From NCBI GenBank assembly GCA_964490005.1, contig CAZBBB010000004.1, forward strand, positions 1 through 64,000: a stretch of 64,000 bases of DNA, written 5' to 3'. Below the pieces are notes generated by a model. That model saw nothing but the letters and a program-made list of their open reading frames with translations. It was not told the origin of the DNA and did no database searches. The stretch comes from CAZBBB01 sp964490005 (lineage in GTDB: Bacteria > Planctomycetota > B15-G4). Shown here piece after piece: positions 18,758 through 28,162 of the stretch. A program made the position numbers and the translations under genes. Within the stretch, counting starts at the first letter, position 1; every line of letters starts with the position of its first letter.

Positions 18758-19951
18758 TCAATCGCCGCCCCGGACGCGACCGCCGTCGGCGGGCAGCCAG
18801 CGCGCGCGGTCGCGGGGCGACCAGATCGCCAAGGGCCGGCCGCGCCACGCCGAGAGCGGCGCCGGGCCGTAGTCGCGACCGTCACGGGAGCGGGCCGCGA
18901 AGTCGCCCAGGAGCAGCACGTGCCCCGGCGGCACGCGCACGCCACGGATCGGGTCGTGCGCGAGCCCGCCCCGTGCGACGTAGTGCACGTCGCGCAGGAC
19001 CTCGACCTCGAGCAGTTCGACGTCTCCGTCCTCGACGGCCAGGGCCGGCTCGTTGCGCAGCGGCGCGCCCGGAGGCTGCGTCGCGTCGGCGGGCACGTCC
19101 CGGCCGAGCAGCAGGCGCTCGTCGACGAACAGGCGCAGGCCGTCGTCCACGTTCCAGAACAGCACGCGCTGCCCGCGCCGCAGCCCGGCGAAGTCGGGTG
19201 CCGCCGCGACCACGCCGCCGCCCAGGTTGTGGTGCAGCGTCGCACCGCCCGACTCGGCCGGCGCGAGCCGCGCGCGGAACACGTCCGACCCCTCGCGCAG
19301 TTCGAGCTCGAGCACGCCCCGGCAGTCGCCCACGCGCACGGCCAGGGCCGTGTCGTTCACGGCCACCTCGCCCGCCTGCCCCGGGAGGCCGTCGTCGATC
19401 GACGCCTCGTAGCGCGCCTCGGCGCGCCGGCCTTCGGAAGCCGACAGCCGCACGCCCGCGGGTTCGAGCAGCTCGCTCGTGCCGGGCCCCAGCCAGCGCC
19501 ACGGCGAGGAGAGCCCTTCGCCGTGGTGCATCGTCACGAGCATGTCGGCGATGCGCGCCTCGTCGCGCGCCGCGCGCGGCGGTGCGGGTTCCGGGCCCGC
19601 GTGCAGATCGCCGTCGACGAGGGCAATCCACTCGCCGGGCAGGCCCGCGACGCGCTTGATCACGGCTCCGAGTTCGCGCGGCATCGTCGGATCGATCGCG
19701 CCGTCGAAGACCGCCAGGTCGTAGCGCCGCATCGGCCGCGGGTCGACCGCGGCGCGCAGCACGAGCAGGCGGTCGCCGTCCGTCTCGCTGCCGCGCAGCA
19801 GCGGCTCCATCGACGAGGAGCGGATCTGGAACACGTCGATCACGCATCCGCGCACCAGCAGCGCCGGCAGCAGCGCGATGCCCGCCAGGACCAACCCGCG
19901 CCTCGCGCGCGCGGCGCGCGGGACCCCGCCGCCAGCGCTAGTGGACGCCAA
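18758..19951 (-). CDS. lepB: Signal peptidase I with large inserted domain
   Basis: A 397-residue S26 peptidase. It has an N-terminal membrane anchor (LVLAGIALLPALLVRGCVI), the catalytic Ser in SSSMEP (near residue 47), the general-base Lys in IKRVAGLPGE (near 99) and the C-terminal box E (LLLGDFAARSRDGRDYGP). Between the Lys and box E lie about 220 residues, far more than in typical enzymes. This insert is beta-rich (for example FWNVDDGLRLFVDERLLLG) and resembles a laminin-G/jelly-roll domain. The Ser-Lys dyad suggests an active leader peptidase. It overlaps the mgtE 3' end by 14 bases. Confidence 0.85.
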   Translation of the reverse strand: MASTSAGGGVPRAARARRGLVLAGIALLPALLVRGCVIDVFQIRSSSMEPLLRGSETDGDRLLVLRAAVDPRPMRRYDLAVFDGAIDPTMPRELGAVIKRVAGLPGEWIALVDGDLHAGPEPAPPRAARDEARIADMLVTMHHGEGLSSPWRWLGPGTSELLEPAGVRLSASEGRRAEARYEASIDDGLPGQAGEVAVNDTALAVRVGDCRGVLELELREGSDVFRARLAPAESGGATLHHNLGGGVVAAAPDFAGLRRGQRVLFWNVDDGLRLFVDERLLLGRDVPADATQPPGAPLRNEPALAVEDGDVELLEVEVLRDVHYVARGGLAHDPIRGVRVPPGHVLLLGDFAARSRDGRDYGPAPLSAWRGRPLAIWSPRDRARWLPADGGRVRGGD

Positions 19952-21311
19952 GGACGCTCATGAGCGAGATGGCCACCGTGAAGTAGATCGCGTAGCCGGT
20001 GAGATCGTTCATCGTCTGCAGGAACGGCCCGCTGGCGTAGGCGGGGTCGATCTTCACGCGCTCGCACAGGAACGGGATGAGCGTCCCCGACAGCGCCGCG
20101 ACGGTGATCGAGCAGGGCAGCGCGACGCCGACCACCGCCGCCAGCCAGGCCTCCTGCGGCGAGGTCAGGGCCAGGAAGGGGCCCACGAGCAGGCCGGCGC
20201 TCAGGCCGATCATCACGCCCAGCAGCACCTCGCGCGGCAGCACGCGCATCGGCCGCTCGGGATCGACCTCGCCCGTGGCGAAGCCGCGCACCATGGTCGC
20301 CGAGGACTGGCTGCCCACGTTGCCCGCCATCCCGCCGATCATCGGGATGAAGTAGAGCAGCGACTTGTAGGTGCTCGGCACGTCCTCCAGGATCGGCCCG
20401 AACCAGTGCCGTTCGATCTCGCGCAGCAGCAGGCTCGCGCCGAAGCTGCCCGTCAGCGTGATCGCCAGCCACGGCGAGCGCGCGAGGTAGCGCCGCAGGA
20501 GCGGCTGCTTGGTGGGATTGCTGGCGCTCGTGCCCGCCAGGACGAGCACGTCCTCCTCGGCCTCTTCGCCGATGACCTCGATGATGTCGTCGACGGTGAT
20601 CACGCCCAGCAGGCGATCGTGCGCGTCGACGACGGGCAGCGACGAGAGGCGATAGTGCTCGACGCGCCGCGCGGCCTCCTCCTGGTCGGCGTCGGCCCGC
20701 ACCGAGATCACGGTCGGGTCCATGAGCTCGGCGACGCGGCCGTCGGCCGGCGCGCCGAGCAGGTCCTTGAGCTGCACGACGCCCACGAGCACCCCGGCCG
20801 CGTCGACGACGAACAGCGCGCTGATCGTCTCGGCCTGCTCGGCCTCGTTGACCTTCGCCAGCGCGACGCGCACGCTCGTGTCGCTCGTGACGGCCACGAC
20901 TTCGGTCGTCATGATGCCGCCGGCCGTCTCGGGTTCGTAGCGGCCGAGCGCGCTGACCGCGTGGCGATGCTCCTCGTCGAGCGTCGCGAGCAGGGCCGCG
21001 CGCGTCTCCTCCGGGGCCGCCTGCAGGATGTCGGCCGCATCGTCGGGGTCGAGCAGCGCGAGCAGCCGACCGAGACGTTCGGCCGTCAACCCCGCGACGA
21101 GCGTCTCGCGCGTCGGTTCGTCCGTCTCGACGAGCACGTCGGCCGCCTTGGCGTCGCCGAGCAGCGAGAAGACGAGCTGCTGGCCGTCCTGGTCGAGATC
21201 GGGGAGCGCGCGCGCGATGTCCGCCGCGTGGACCTCGCCCCCGCGCGCCCCCACGCCCGCCGGCGCGTGGCGCAGATTCTCGATCAGACGGGCGATGTCG
21301 GGGTGCTTCAT
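19938..21311 (-). CDS. mgtE: Magnesium transporter MgtE
   Basis: A 457-residue protein with all MgtE parts: an N-terminal helical superfamily domain (LLALLDPDDAADILQAAPEE), tandem CBS domains (about 135-260, with VVDAHDRLLGVITVDDIIEVI) and a five-helix membrane domain containing PMIGGMAGNVGSQSS, the pore-lining motif. CBS and N domains close the channel when cytosolic Mg is high, so control is intrinsic. I chose the ATG at 21311, which has GGAGG just upstream; a GTG 15 codons earlier is less likely. Confidence 0.95.
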   Translation of the reverse strand: MKHPDIARLIENLRHAPAGVGARGGEVHAADIARALPDLDQDGQQLVFSLLGDAKAADVLVETDEPTRETLVAGLTAERLGRLLALLDPDDAADILQAAPEETRAALLATLDEEHRHAVSALGRYEPETAGGIMTTEVVAVTSDTSVRVALAKVNEAEQAETISALFVVDAAGVLVGVVQLKDLLGAPADGRVAELMDPTVISVRADADQEEAARRVEHYRLSSLPVVDAHDRLLGVITVDDIIEVIGEEAEEDVLVLAGTSASNPTKQPLLRRYLARSPWLAITLTGSFGASLLLREIERHWFGPILEDVPSTYKSLLYFIPMIGGMAGNVGSQSSATMVRGFATGEVDPERPMRVLPREVLLGVMIGLSAGLLVGPFLALTSPQEAWLAAVVGVALPCSITVAALSGTLIPFLCERVKIDPAYASGPFLQTMNDLTGYAIYFTVAISLMSVLGVH

Positions 21312-21424
21312 GGGCCTCCGGCGCGCAGGGTAGCCCCGCGGCCGGCACGTCACCATCCCGCGGCAGGGGTTACTCTGAGCGCCGGGCAGTCGTACGGGAG
21401 GCCCTTCGAGGAGTGCGCGGGTCG

Positions 21425-22462
21425 ATGAACGAGCAGGAGGCGCTGGCCGCGATGCTGACCGCCGTCGACGAGGGGGGCGCGGGTCTCGACGCGCTCGTCG
21501 CGGCGCGCCCGCGCGAGGGGCTGTTCTTCGGCGAGTTGCAGCGCCTGGGACTCGACGACACGGAAGTCGAGCTGGTGCTCGCCGCGCTCGCGTCGCGCCT
21601 GTCGGGCGAACTGCCCTGCACGGGCGCCGAGCTGGCGCGCCGCACCGGCGCCGGATCGGCCCGGCGTCTCGCCGCCCTCGCCCGACTGACGGCCGACGGC
21701 GCGCTCGTCGCCCGCGGCCTGCTGCAGCCCGACATCTCGCCGCTCGACTCGGTCGAGGCCGAAGCGACGTCCTTCCGACTCGGCGAACGCCTGCTGCGCG
21801 CGGCCAGCGGCCCCTTCGCGCCGCCGCCCGCCGCGCCGCCGCCCGACCCGACGCCCTACGCCTCCAACGCGGCGCTGCTGTCCGACCTGCGCCGGCTGAG
21901 CCAGGTCTACCGGCGCCGCGCCGCGCGGTTGTTCCGGCTCGACCCCTGGTCGGCCACCGAGCTCGATTCGAGCGCTCCGGCCGGCGACCTGCTCGACCTG
22001 TCCCGCAGCGAGGCCGCGCGCGTGCAGCAACGCCTCGCGCTCACGACCTCGCGCGAGCAGCTCCCCCTGCTCGTGCTGGCCGACGAACACCGCCTCGACC
22101 TCGACGCCCTCGTCGTGCTCGCGACCCTGCTTTTCCAGGAGGTGCTCGAGGGCGTCGGCGCCGTCGACGCGGTCGACCTGGTGCGCCTCGTCAGCGAGAG
22201 CGAGCACGACCTGATCAAGCGGCGCACCATGCTGCAGCCGCTCGAGCGGCGCGGACTGCTGCGGCTGGAGGGCGCCTACGCGGGCAAGGACCTCACCGCC
22301 GACGCCTCGCTGCCGGAGTCCGTGCTGCGGTCCATGCTGGGCTCGCCGCGCGTCATCGACACCGACGACCGCATCGACTTCCACGCCTACCTCAGCCAGC
22401 TCGACTCCTCGGATTCGTTCTTCGACGACCTGCACGGTCAGTCGCCGCCCGACGCCGACTGA
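21425..22462 (+). CDS. Hypothetical protein, winged-helix-like C-terminal region
   Basis: A 345-residue soluble protein with no recognised catalytic motif. Residues 1-105 are helical (two SGELPCTGAEL/ALARLTADGALVARG-like units suggest winged-helix folds). A Pro-rich linker sits near 145-155. Residues ~215-300 (QLPLLVLADEHRLDLDALVV to a second LERRGLLRL unit) resemble the N-terminal regulatory region seen ahead of some AAA+ ATPases, but no Walker motifs follow. The ATG at 21425 has a GAGGAG ribosome site; an in-frame GTG at 21413 is possible. It stands alone between divergent mgtE and a synthase gene. Function unknown. Confidence 0.55.
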   Translation: MNEQEALAAMLTAVDEGGAGLDALVAARPREGLFFGELQRLGLDDTEVELVLAALASRLSGELPCTGAELARRTGAGSARRLAALARLTADGALVARGLLQPDISPLDSVEAEATSFRLGERLLRAASGPFAPPPAAPPPDPTPYASNAALLSDLRRLSQVYRRRAARLFRLDPWSATELDSSAPAGDLLDLSRSEAARVQQRLALTTSREQLPLLVLADEHRLDLDALVVLATLLFQEVLEGVGAVDAVDLVRLVSESEHDLIKRRTMLQPLERRGLLRLEGAYAGKDLTADASLPESVLRSMLGSPRVIDTDDRIDFHAYLSQLDSSDSFFDDLHGQSPPDAD

Positions 22463-22491
22463 GCGCGTCGCGGGCCGCGGGGCTTTCCCGC

Positions 22492-22497
22492 TAGAAT
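22492..22497 (+). promoter_or_regulatory. -10-like TAGAAT abutting a start codon
   Basis: TAGAAT lies eight bases before the ATG at 22505 and overlaps an earlier in-frame ATG at 22496. If it is a true -10, transcription would begin at about 22504 and the mRNA would be leaderless from ATG 22505. No clear -35 is visible. Confidence 0.3.
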
Positions 22498-22504
22498 GGG
22501 CGGC

Positions 22505-23755
22505 ATGAAGGACCTCTCCCGCGACGACCTCATCCACGACTGGAACACCACCGAACCCGTTCCGGCGCCTCCGCACCCGATCGAGTTCGACGACGAGACG
22601 CTGCGCGACGGGCTGCAGTGCCCGTCGGTGACTTCGCCGACCATCGAGCAGAAGATCCGCCTGCTGCACCTGATGAGCGGGCTCTCGCTGCGCTACGTCA
22701 ACGTCGGCCTGCCGGGCGCCGGCCCGCACGTCGTCGCCACGGTGACGCGCCTGGTCGAGGAGATCCGCGACGGCAAGCTCGCCATCGAGCCCAACTGCGC
22801 GGCGCGTACGGTGGTCGCCGACGTCCGCCCCGTGGCCGAGATCCAGCAGAAGACGGGCGTGCCGATCGAGGTTTCGACCTTCATCGGCAGCTCGCGCATC
22901 CGGGCCTACACCGAGGAGTGGGACCTCGCCACGATGCTCGAGCACTCGCGCACGGCGCTGCGCTTCGCGCGCAAGGAAGGCCTCTCGGTCATGTACGTCA
23001 CCGAGGACACGACGCGCGCCGACCCCGAGACGCTGCGGGCGCTCTACGGCGTGGCCCTCGACGAGGGCGCCAGCCGGCTGTGCTTCTGCGACACGGTCGG
23101 GCACGCGACGCCCGAAGGCGCGCGCAACCTGATCCGCTTCGCGGTCGAGCTGGTCGCGCAGAGCGGCCGCAAGGACGTCAAGATCGACTGGCATGGCCAC
23201 ATGGACCGCGGCCTGGGGATCTTCAACGCGATCGCGGCGCTGCAGGCCGGCGCGCACCGCGTGCACGGCACGGCGCTGGGCATCGGCGAGCGGGCCGGCA
23301 ACTGCCCGATGGACCTGCTGCTCGTGAACCTCAAGCTGCTCGGCTGGATCGACAACGACCTGCGCCAGCTCGGCGACTACGTGCGCCTGACGAGCGAGGC
23401 GGTCGACGTGCCGATCCCGATCGGCTACCCCGTCTTCGGGCGCGACGCCTTCGAGACGGGCACCGGCGTGCATGCGGCCGCCGTGATCAAGGCGCTGCAG
23501 AAGGGCGATCCGTGGCTGGCCGACCGCGTCTACTCGGGCGTCCCCGCCGCCGACTTCGGCCTCGAGCAGGTCATCCGCGTGGGGCCGATGAGCGGCAAGA
23601 GCAACGTCGTCTTCTGGCTGCAACAGCACGGGTACGCGACCGACGAGGCGCTCGTCGAGCGGCTCTTCCAGGCCGCCAAGGCGAGCCGCAGGCTGCTCGA
23701 GGACGGCGAGCTGCACGCGCTCGTGAAGGGTCGCGCGCCGGTCGGCAAGGCCTGA
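22505..23755 (+). CDS. LeuA/NifV-family acyltransferase (isopropylmalate/homocitrate synthase-like)
   Basis: A 416-residue TIM-barrel DRE metallolyase-type enzyme. It has the Arg/Asp motif (DDETLRDGLQ), the metal-binding HGH (DWHGHMDRGLG) and the GIGERAGN motif diagnostic of 2-isopropylmalate, homocitrate and related synthases that condense an acyl-CoA with a 2-oxo acid. It lacks the ~130-residue LeuA allosteric domain but has an ~80-residue helical tail. No leucine or nitrogen-fixation genes are nearby, so substrate is uncertain. An alternative ATG at 22496 would add three residues. Confidence 0.82.
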   Translation: MKDLSRDDLIHDWNTTEPVPAPPHPIEFDDETLRDGLQCPSVTSPTIEQKIRLLHLMSGLSLRYVNVGLPGAGPHVVATVTRLVEEIRDGKLAIEPNCAARTVVADVRPVAEIQQKTGVPIEVSTFIGSSRIRAYTEEWDLATMLEHSRTALRFARKEGLSVMYVTEDTTRADPETLRALYGVALDEGASRLCFCDTVGHATPEGARNLIRFAVELVAQSGRKDVKIDWHGHMDRGLGIFNAIAALQAGAHRVHGTALGIGERAGNCPMDLLLVNLKLLGWIDNDLRQLGDYVRLTSEAVDVPIPIGYPVFGRDAFETGTGVHAAAVIKALQKGDPWLADRVYSGVPAADFGLEQVIRVGPMSGKSNVVFWLQQHGYATDEALVERLFQAAKASRRLLEDGELHALVKGRAPVGKA

Positions 23756-23756
23756 G

Positions 23757-23770
23757 GCGCGGCGCCGCGC
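23757..23770. terminator. GC palindrome between convergent genes
   Basis: The spacer between the synthase stop (plus) and the TIM-barrel stop (minus) is a perfect 14-base palindrome (GCGCGGC/GCCGCGC). It could form a short hairpin on either transcript, but there is no T tract, so intrinsic termination is only a guess. Confidence 0.3.
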
Positions 23771-24607
23771 TCAGCCGCGCAGCTTGGTGAAGGCCGCGCG
23801 CGCCGTCACGACCGGGTCGTGCCCGTGGCGCGGCAGTTCGAGCGTGGCCAGTCCGCGGTAGCCGATCCGCGCGAGCACCGCGCGCAGCGCGTCCCAGTCG
23901 ACCACGCCTTCGCCCGGGAACAGGTGCGCGTGCACGCCCGGCTGCGCATCGGCCAGTTGCAGACCGCCGAGCCGCTCGGCGCAGCTCGCCACCGCCTCGT
24001 GCGCCGACAGGCTCTCGGTCACGGGCACGTGGCTCACGTCGAGCATGATCGCCAGCTCCGGGCGGTTCAGGCGCGCGAGGAAGGCGTGGCACTCGTCCAG
24101 CGTGGCCACGAACATGCCCGGCTCGGGCTCGAAGCACACGGTCAGGCCGCTGCCGCGCGCGCGATCGAGCACCGCCGCGGCGCCCTCGCACAGCCGATCG
24201 AGCAGTTCGTCGCGGTCCGCGGGCGCACCCGACGAGGAGGGCACGTAGCTGCCCGACCAGAACGAGAAGGTCTCGGCGCGCAGTTCGACGGCGATCTCCA
24301 GGCAGCGCGTCAGCAGTTCCAGCCGACGCGCGCGCCCGGGCGCGTCGGAGAGCAGCGTCGGCTGGTGCTTGCGGCGCGGGTCGAGCAGGAAGCGCGCCCC
24401 GGTCTCGACCGCGACCGCCAGCCCCGACTCGGCCAGGCGCGGCTGCAAGGCCCGCGCCTGCGCCCGCCCGTCGCGCAGCGGGTCGAGATGGAAGACGTCG
24501 GGCGTGATCGCGATGCCGGCATAGCCGATCTCCGCCAACAGCTCCGCCACGTCCTCGACGCGATGCTGCGGGAAGCCGTTCGTGTTGTAGCCCAGGCGCA
24601 GGCTCAC
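23771..24607 (-). CDS. Sugar-phosphate isomerase/epimerase-like TIM-barrel protein
   Basis: A 278-residue xylose-isomerase-like barrel. It opens with LGYNTNGFPQHRVEDV and carries candidate metal ligands: Glu in CFEPEPGMF, Asp/His in IMLDVSHVPVTE, His in VHAHLFPGEG and Glu in TLELPRHGHD. These match AP-endonuclease-2-fold isomerases that use divalent metal. The GTG start overlaps the rsmB stop (GTGA). The substrate is unknown; coupling to rsmB and fmt gives no metabolic hint. Confidence 0.75.
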   Translation of the reverse strand: MSLRLGYNTNGFPQHRVEDVAELLAEIGYAGIAITPDVFHLDPLRDGRAQARALQPRLAESGLAVAVETGARFLLDPRRKHQPTLLSDAPGRARRLELLTRCLEIAVELRAETFSFWSGSYVPSSSGAPADRDELLDRLCEGAAAVLDRARGSGLTVCFEPEPGMFVATLDECHAFLARLNRPELAIMLDVSHVPVTESLSAHEAVASCAERLGGLQLADAQPGVHAHLFPGEGVVDWDALRAVLARIGYRGLATLELPRHGHDPVVTARAAFTKLRG

Positions 24608-26016
24608 GCGACGGCCCCCTCCCAACCCGCGACCAGCCGCCGAAGGTGCGCCGCGTCGGCGACGAACACCAGCTCCGAGCGCGTGGCGCGCAGACCGTGC
24701 TCGCCGGCCTCTTCGGGCTCGTGGCTGCAGACCGAGTAGACCAGCCGGCCGCCGGGCGCCAGGTGCCGGGACGCGGACGCGAGCAACCGGCGCTGCAGGG
24801 CGGCCAGCTCCGTGATCGCCTCGGGCGTGACGCGCCAGCGGGCCTCGGGGCGCCGGCCGAGCACCGCCGTGTTGCTGCACGGGGCGTCGAGCAGGATCGC
24901 GTCGAACCCCGGCGCGGGTCGACCGGGAGGCGCGAGCGTGTCGAGCAGGTCGTGCACGGCGAAGCGCACGCGCTCGTCGAGCCCGAGGCGCGCGGCGTGC
25001 TCCTGCGCGCGCCGCAGGCGCGGCTCGGAGACGTCCGTCGCGAGGAGTCGCCCGCTCCCGCCCGCATCGACGCGCAGCAGACGCTCGGCGAGCTGGCAGG
25101 CCTTGCCGCCCGGCGCGGCGCAGGCGTCCCAGAGCTGCTCGCCCGGTCGCGGATCGAGGATCTCCGCCGCGTCCATCTGGGCGGCGTCCTGCACGCTGAA
25201 CAGGCCCTGGGCGAAGCTGGCGGTCGCGAGCAGCCGGGCCTTGCCGGGACGCACGAGCAACGCGTCGTCGCCGTCGGGACGCGCGATCCGCTCGGTCGCC
25301 ACGCCCTCGCGCGCCAGGCGCTCGGCGAGCCCGTCGGCGGTCACGCGGCCGGCGCGCGGGCGCAGCGTGAGCGGCGGCGTGGCGTTGGCCGCCTCCATGC
25401 GCGCGACGGCCTGCGCCTCGCCCTGTCGCGCGACCCAGCGCTCGACCAGGAAGCGCGGATGGCTGTGGACGACCGAGAGCCAGCCGAGTCGGTCGCGCTC
25501 GGGATCGGGGAAGACGGCGCGCGAGAAGAACACGACGGCGCGCCCGGGACGGTGCAGGCGCTTGGTCGGGCTCGCGCCGCCGCGGTCGCGCTCCTCGGGC
25601 AGCTTGCGGCTCTCGCGCAGCACGCTGCGCAGCAGGGCGTTGGCGTAGCCGCGCGCCGAAGGACGCAGCGCGGCCACGGTCGCGCTCACGATGGCGTGCG
25701 GCGGGACGCCGTCGAGGAACAGGTACTGGTGCAGGCCGAGGCGCACGACCTGCAGCACGTCCGGGTCGAGCGCGGCGGCCGGGCGTCGCCCCCAGGCGTC
25801 GTGCACCGCATCGAGCGTGAGGCGCCGGCGCAGCACGCCGAGCACCAGCTCGCGCACGAAGGGCGTGTCGTCGGGACCGAGCAGGTCCACGGCGCGTCGC
25901 CCCCGCTCGACCTCGAGCAGCACGGCCAGGGCCCGCGCGCGGCCGTCGTCCGCCCGCGCCTTGCCGCGACGCGGGGCCCCGCCGCCCGGAGCGCGTGGCC
26001 GCGGCGCACCGCTCAT
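24604..26016 (-). CDS. rsmB: 16S rRNA m5C967 methyltransferase RsmB
   Basis: A 470-residue enzyme with an N-terminal NusB-like RNA-binding domain (about 20-150) and a SAM-dependent methyltransferase domain. The SAM motif (DACAAPGGKACQLAE), the first conserved Cys in LLDAPCSNTAVLG and the second in VYSVCSHEPEE fit the two-cysteine mechanism of RsmB/NSUN enzymes. It overlaps fmt (ATGA) in the common fmt-rsmB arrangement. Insertions near residues 110-140 make it slightly longer than the E. coli enzyme. Confidence 0.92.
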   Translation of the reverse strand: MSGAPRPRAPGGGAPRRGKARADDGRARALAVLLEVERGRRAVDLLGPDDTPFVRELVLGVLRRRLTLDAVHDAWGRRPAAALDPDVLQVVRLGLHQYLFLDGVPPHAIVSATVAALRPSARGYANALLRSVLRESRKLPEERDRGGASPTKRLHRPGRAVVFFSRAVFPDPERDRLGWLSVVHSHPRFLVERWVARQGEAQAVARMEAANATPPLTLRPRAGRVTADGLAERLAREGVATERIARPDGDDALLVRPGKARLLATASFAQGLFSVQDAAQMDAAEILDPRPGEQLWDACAAPGGKACQLAERLLRVDAGGSGRLLATDVSEPRLRRAQEHAARLGLDERVRFAVHDLLDTLAPPGRPAPGFDAILLDAPCSNTAVLGRRPEARWRVTPEAITELAALQRRLLASASRHLAPGGRLVYSVCSHEPEEAGEHGLRATRSELVFVADAAHLRRLVAGWEGAVA

Positions 26017-26939
26017 GGGCCGAGCCGTGCGCCGGCGGGCAGGCTCGTGCCGCGCAGGAACTCGGCCGCCTCCATCGGCCGGCGCCCCTCCCGCTGCAGG
26101 CGCGTGACGCGATAGGCGCCCTCGCCGCAGGCCACGAGCAACTCGCCGTGGGCGGCCAGCACCTCGCCCGGCAGATGCCCGGGCTCGCCCGCGACCGGCT
26201 CGCCGGCCAGGATCGCGAGCCGCGAGCGGTCCGCGAACAGCGCGAAGGCGCCGGGGCGCGGCGTCACCGCGCGCACGCGGCGGTCGACGTCGATGGCCGC
26301 GTGCTCCCAGCGGATGCGCCCGTCGTCGGGCCCCAGCTTGGGAGCGCGCGTGGCGGCGCGCTCGTCCTGCGGCGCGCGCCGCACATCGCCCGACACCAGC
26401 GCATCGATGACCTCGAGCAGCAGCCGCGCGCCCGTCGCGGACAGCTCGTCGAGCAGCTCGCCCGAGGTCTTGCGGCCGACGTTCGTGGCGCGGCTCGCCA
26501 GGACGTCGCCGGCGTCCATGCGATCGACGACGTCGATCACGCACACGCCCGTCTGTTCGTCGCCCGCCAGCACGGCCGCCGGCACGGGCGCCGCGCCGCG
26601 CCAGCGCGGCAGCAGCGAGGGGTGGATGTTGACGCAGCCCCAGGGCGCGGCGGCGCGCACGGCCTTGCCGAGCTTCTGCCCGAAGGCCACCACGACGAGC
26701 AGGTCGGGGCGGCAGAAGCTCAGCCAGTCGAGCGCCGCCACGTCGTTCACGTCGTCCAGCTCCCGCGACGCCACGCCCAGCGCCTCGGCGCGCAGCGCGA
26801 CGGGCGTGCGGCGCAGCCCCCGGCCGCGCCCCGCGGGCCGCCCCGGCTGCGTCCCCACGCTCAGTTCGTGGCCGGCCTGCACGAGGGCCTCGAGCGCCGG
26901 CAGGGCGAAGTCCGCCGAGGCGAGCAGCGTGACGCGCAT
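26013..26939 (-). CDS. fmt: Methionyl-tRNA formyltransferase
   Basis: A 308-residue enzyme that formylates initiator Met-tRNA. The formyl-transfer core has VVAFGQKLGKAV and the catalytic Asn-His loop (VNIHPSLLPRWRGAAPV), then the GVCVIDVVDRMDAGDVL loop. A C-terminal OB-like tRNA-binding domain follows. No def gene is adjacent. The thioredoxin gene lies 31 bases upstream on the same strand. Confidence 0.95.
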   Translation of the reverse strand: MRVTLLASADFALPALEALVQAGHELSVGTQPGRPAGRGRGLRRTPVALRAEALGVASRELDDVNDVAALDWLSFCRPDLLVVVAFGQKLGKAVRAAAPWGCVNIHPSLLPRWRGAAPVPAAVLAGDEQTGVCVIDVVDRMDAGDVLASRATNVGRKTSGELLDELSATGARLLLEVIDALVSGDVRRAPQDERAATRAPKLGPDDGRIRWEHAAIDVDRRVRAVTPRPGAFALFADRSRLAILAGEPVAGEPGHLPGEVLAAHGELLVACGEGAYRVTRLQREGRRPMEAAEFLRGTSLPAGARLGP

Positions 26940-26970
26940 CGGGCCGGGCGGCGGGCGCCCCGCCGCGCGT

Positions 26971-27309
26971 TCAGACCGCGACGCCGAAGACCTTGGCGAA
27001 CTCCTTGCGGAGCTCGCCGGCGGTCTTCGTGCCCATCATCCGCCCGACTTCCTTGCCGTTGCGGAACATGAGCAGCGTCGGGATCGCCGTCACGCCGTAC
27101 TTGTTGGGCGTGTTCGGGTTGGCCGTGATGTCGAGCTTGCCGATCGTGATCGAGCCGGACAGCTCCTTGGAGAGCGCCTCGATCGTCGGCGCGAGCGCCC
27201 GGCAGGGTGCGCACCATTCGGCCCACAGGTCGATGACGACGGGCTTGTCGGACTTCAGCACCAGGGCTTCGAAGTTCGCGTCGGTGAATTCCGGGACGTT
27301 GCCAGCCAT
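26971..27309 (-). CDS. trxA: Thioredoxin
   Basis: A 112-residue single-domain thioredoxin. The redox site is WCAPC instead of the usual WCGPC, and the cis-Pro loop is AIPTLLMF. No signal peptide is visible, so it is cytosolic. It sits between scpA and fmt with no link in pathway to either. The Ala in the active-site dipeptide may shift redox potential modestly, but the protein should function normally. Confidence 0.95.
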   Translation of the reverse strand: MAGNVPEFTDANFEALVLKSDKPVVIDLWAEWCAPCRALAPTIEALSKELSGSITIGKLDITANPNTPNKYGVTAIPTLLMFRNGKEVGRMMGTKTAGELRKEFAKVFGVAV

Positions 27310-27343
27310 GTCGAGCCTCTCTGCGGTTGCCGGTGGCAGGGCT

Positions 27344-28162
27344 TCACACGATACCGGTCTCGTCCTCGGCGGCCAAGGGGCGCGGCTCGGGCTCGGCCGC
27401 GGGCTCAGGCGCCGGCGCGTCGTCGGCGAACAGGCCCGCAAGCAGCGAATCGTCGCGATCCTGCCGCAGGGCGACCCGGATCTCGGCGCCGCTCTCCTCC
27501 TGCTCGACCACGATCTGCCGCGACTTGACCAGCTCGAGCACCGACAGGAACACGCCGAACACGCCCGCCGTGCCGCCGCTGGCGAGCACCAGCTCGCGGA
27601 AGGGCCAGCGCTCGCGCGCCAGCAGGTTGTCGAGCACCGCGCGCAGGTAGGCCTTGAGCGGCTTCTCCTGGCGCAGCGTGTCGAAGCGGCGCTTGAGGCC
27701 CAGTTCCTCGACGAGGCGCGCGAAGCTCCCGACGAGCTCCCAGATGCCGATCTCGGCCAGCTCGGCGTCGACGGCCGGCGGCACCTCGTGCGCACCGCGC
27801 TCGTGGCGCAGCGCGCGCTCCTCGGCGCGCCGCTCGAGCTCGAGCGAGAGCGTCTTGAACTTGCGGTACTCGAGCAGCTGCAGGATGAGCTCGTCGCCCG
27901 GGTCGAGCTCCTCGGAGAGGTCGATCTCCTCGCGCGGCAGCAGGGCGCGCGACTTCACGAGCAGCAGCGTGCTCGCCATGACGAGGAACTCGCCGGCCAC
28001 GTCGATGTCGAGCTGTCGCAGCACCTCGAGCGCTCGCAGGTACTGGTCGCACAGGCGCGAGAGGTCGACCTCCGTGATCTCGACCTCCTGCTCGCGCACC
28101 AGGTGCAGCAGCAGGTCCATCGGCCCGCGGAAGTTGTCGAGTTCGAAGACCTGCTCGGTCAT
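27344..28162 (-). CDS. scpA: Segregation and condensation protein A
   Basis: A 272-residue kleisin that bridges SMC heads. The N-terminal signature (FRGPMDLLLHLVREQEVEI) and STLLLVKSRALLP are characteristic; the C-terminal winged-helix region is present. Residues after ~250 are acidic and proline-rich. The ATG overlaps the site-2 protease stop (ATGA). ScpB and SMC are not in the window. Confidence 0.93.
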   Translation of the reverse strand: MTEQVFELDNFRGPMDLLLHLVREQEVEITEVDLSRLCDQYLRALEVLRQLDIDVAGEFLVMASTLLLVKSRALLPREEIDLSEELDPGDELILQLLEYRKFKTLSLELERRAEERALRHERGAHEVPPAVDAELAEIGIWELVGSFARLVEELGLKRRFDTLRQEKPLKAYLRAVLDNLLARERWPFRELVLASGGTAGVFGVFLSVLELVKSRQIVVEQEESGAEIRVALRQDRDDSLLAGLFADDAPAPEPAAEPEPRPLAAEDETGIV

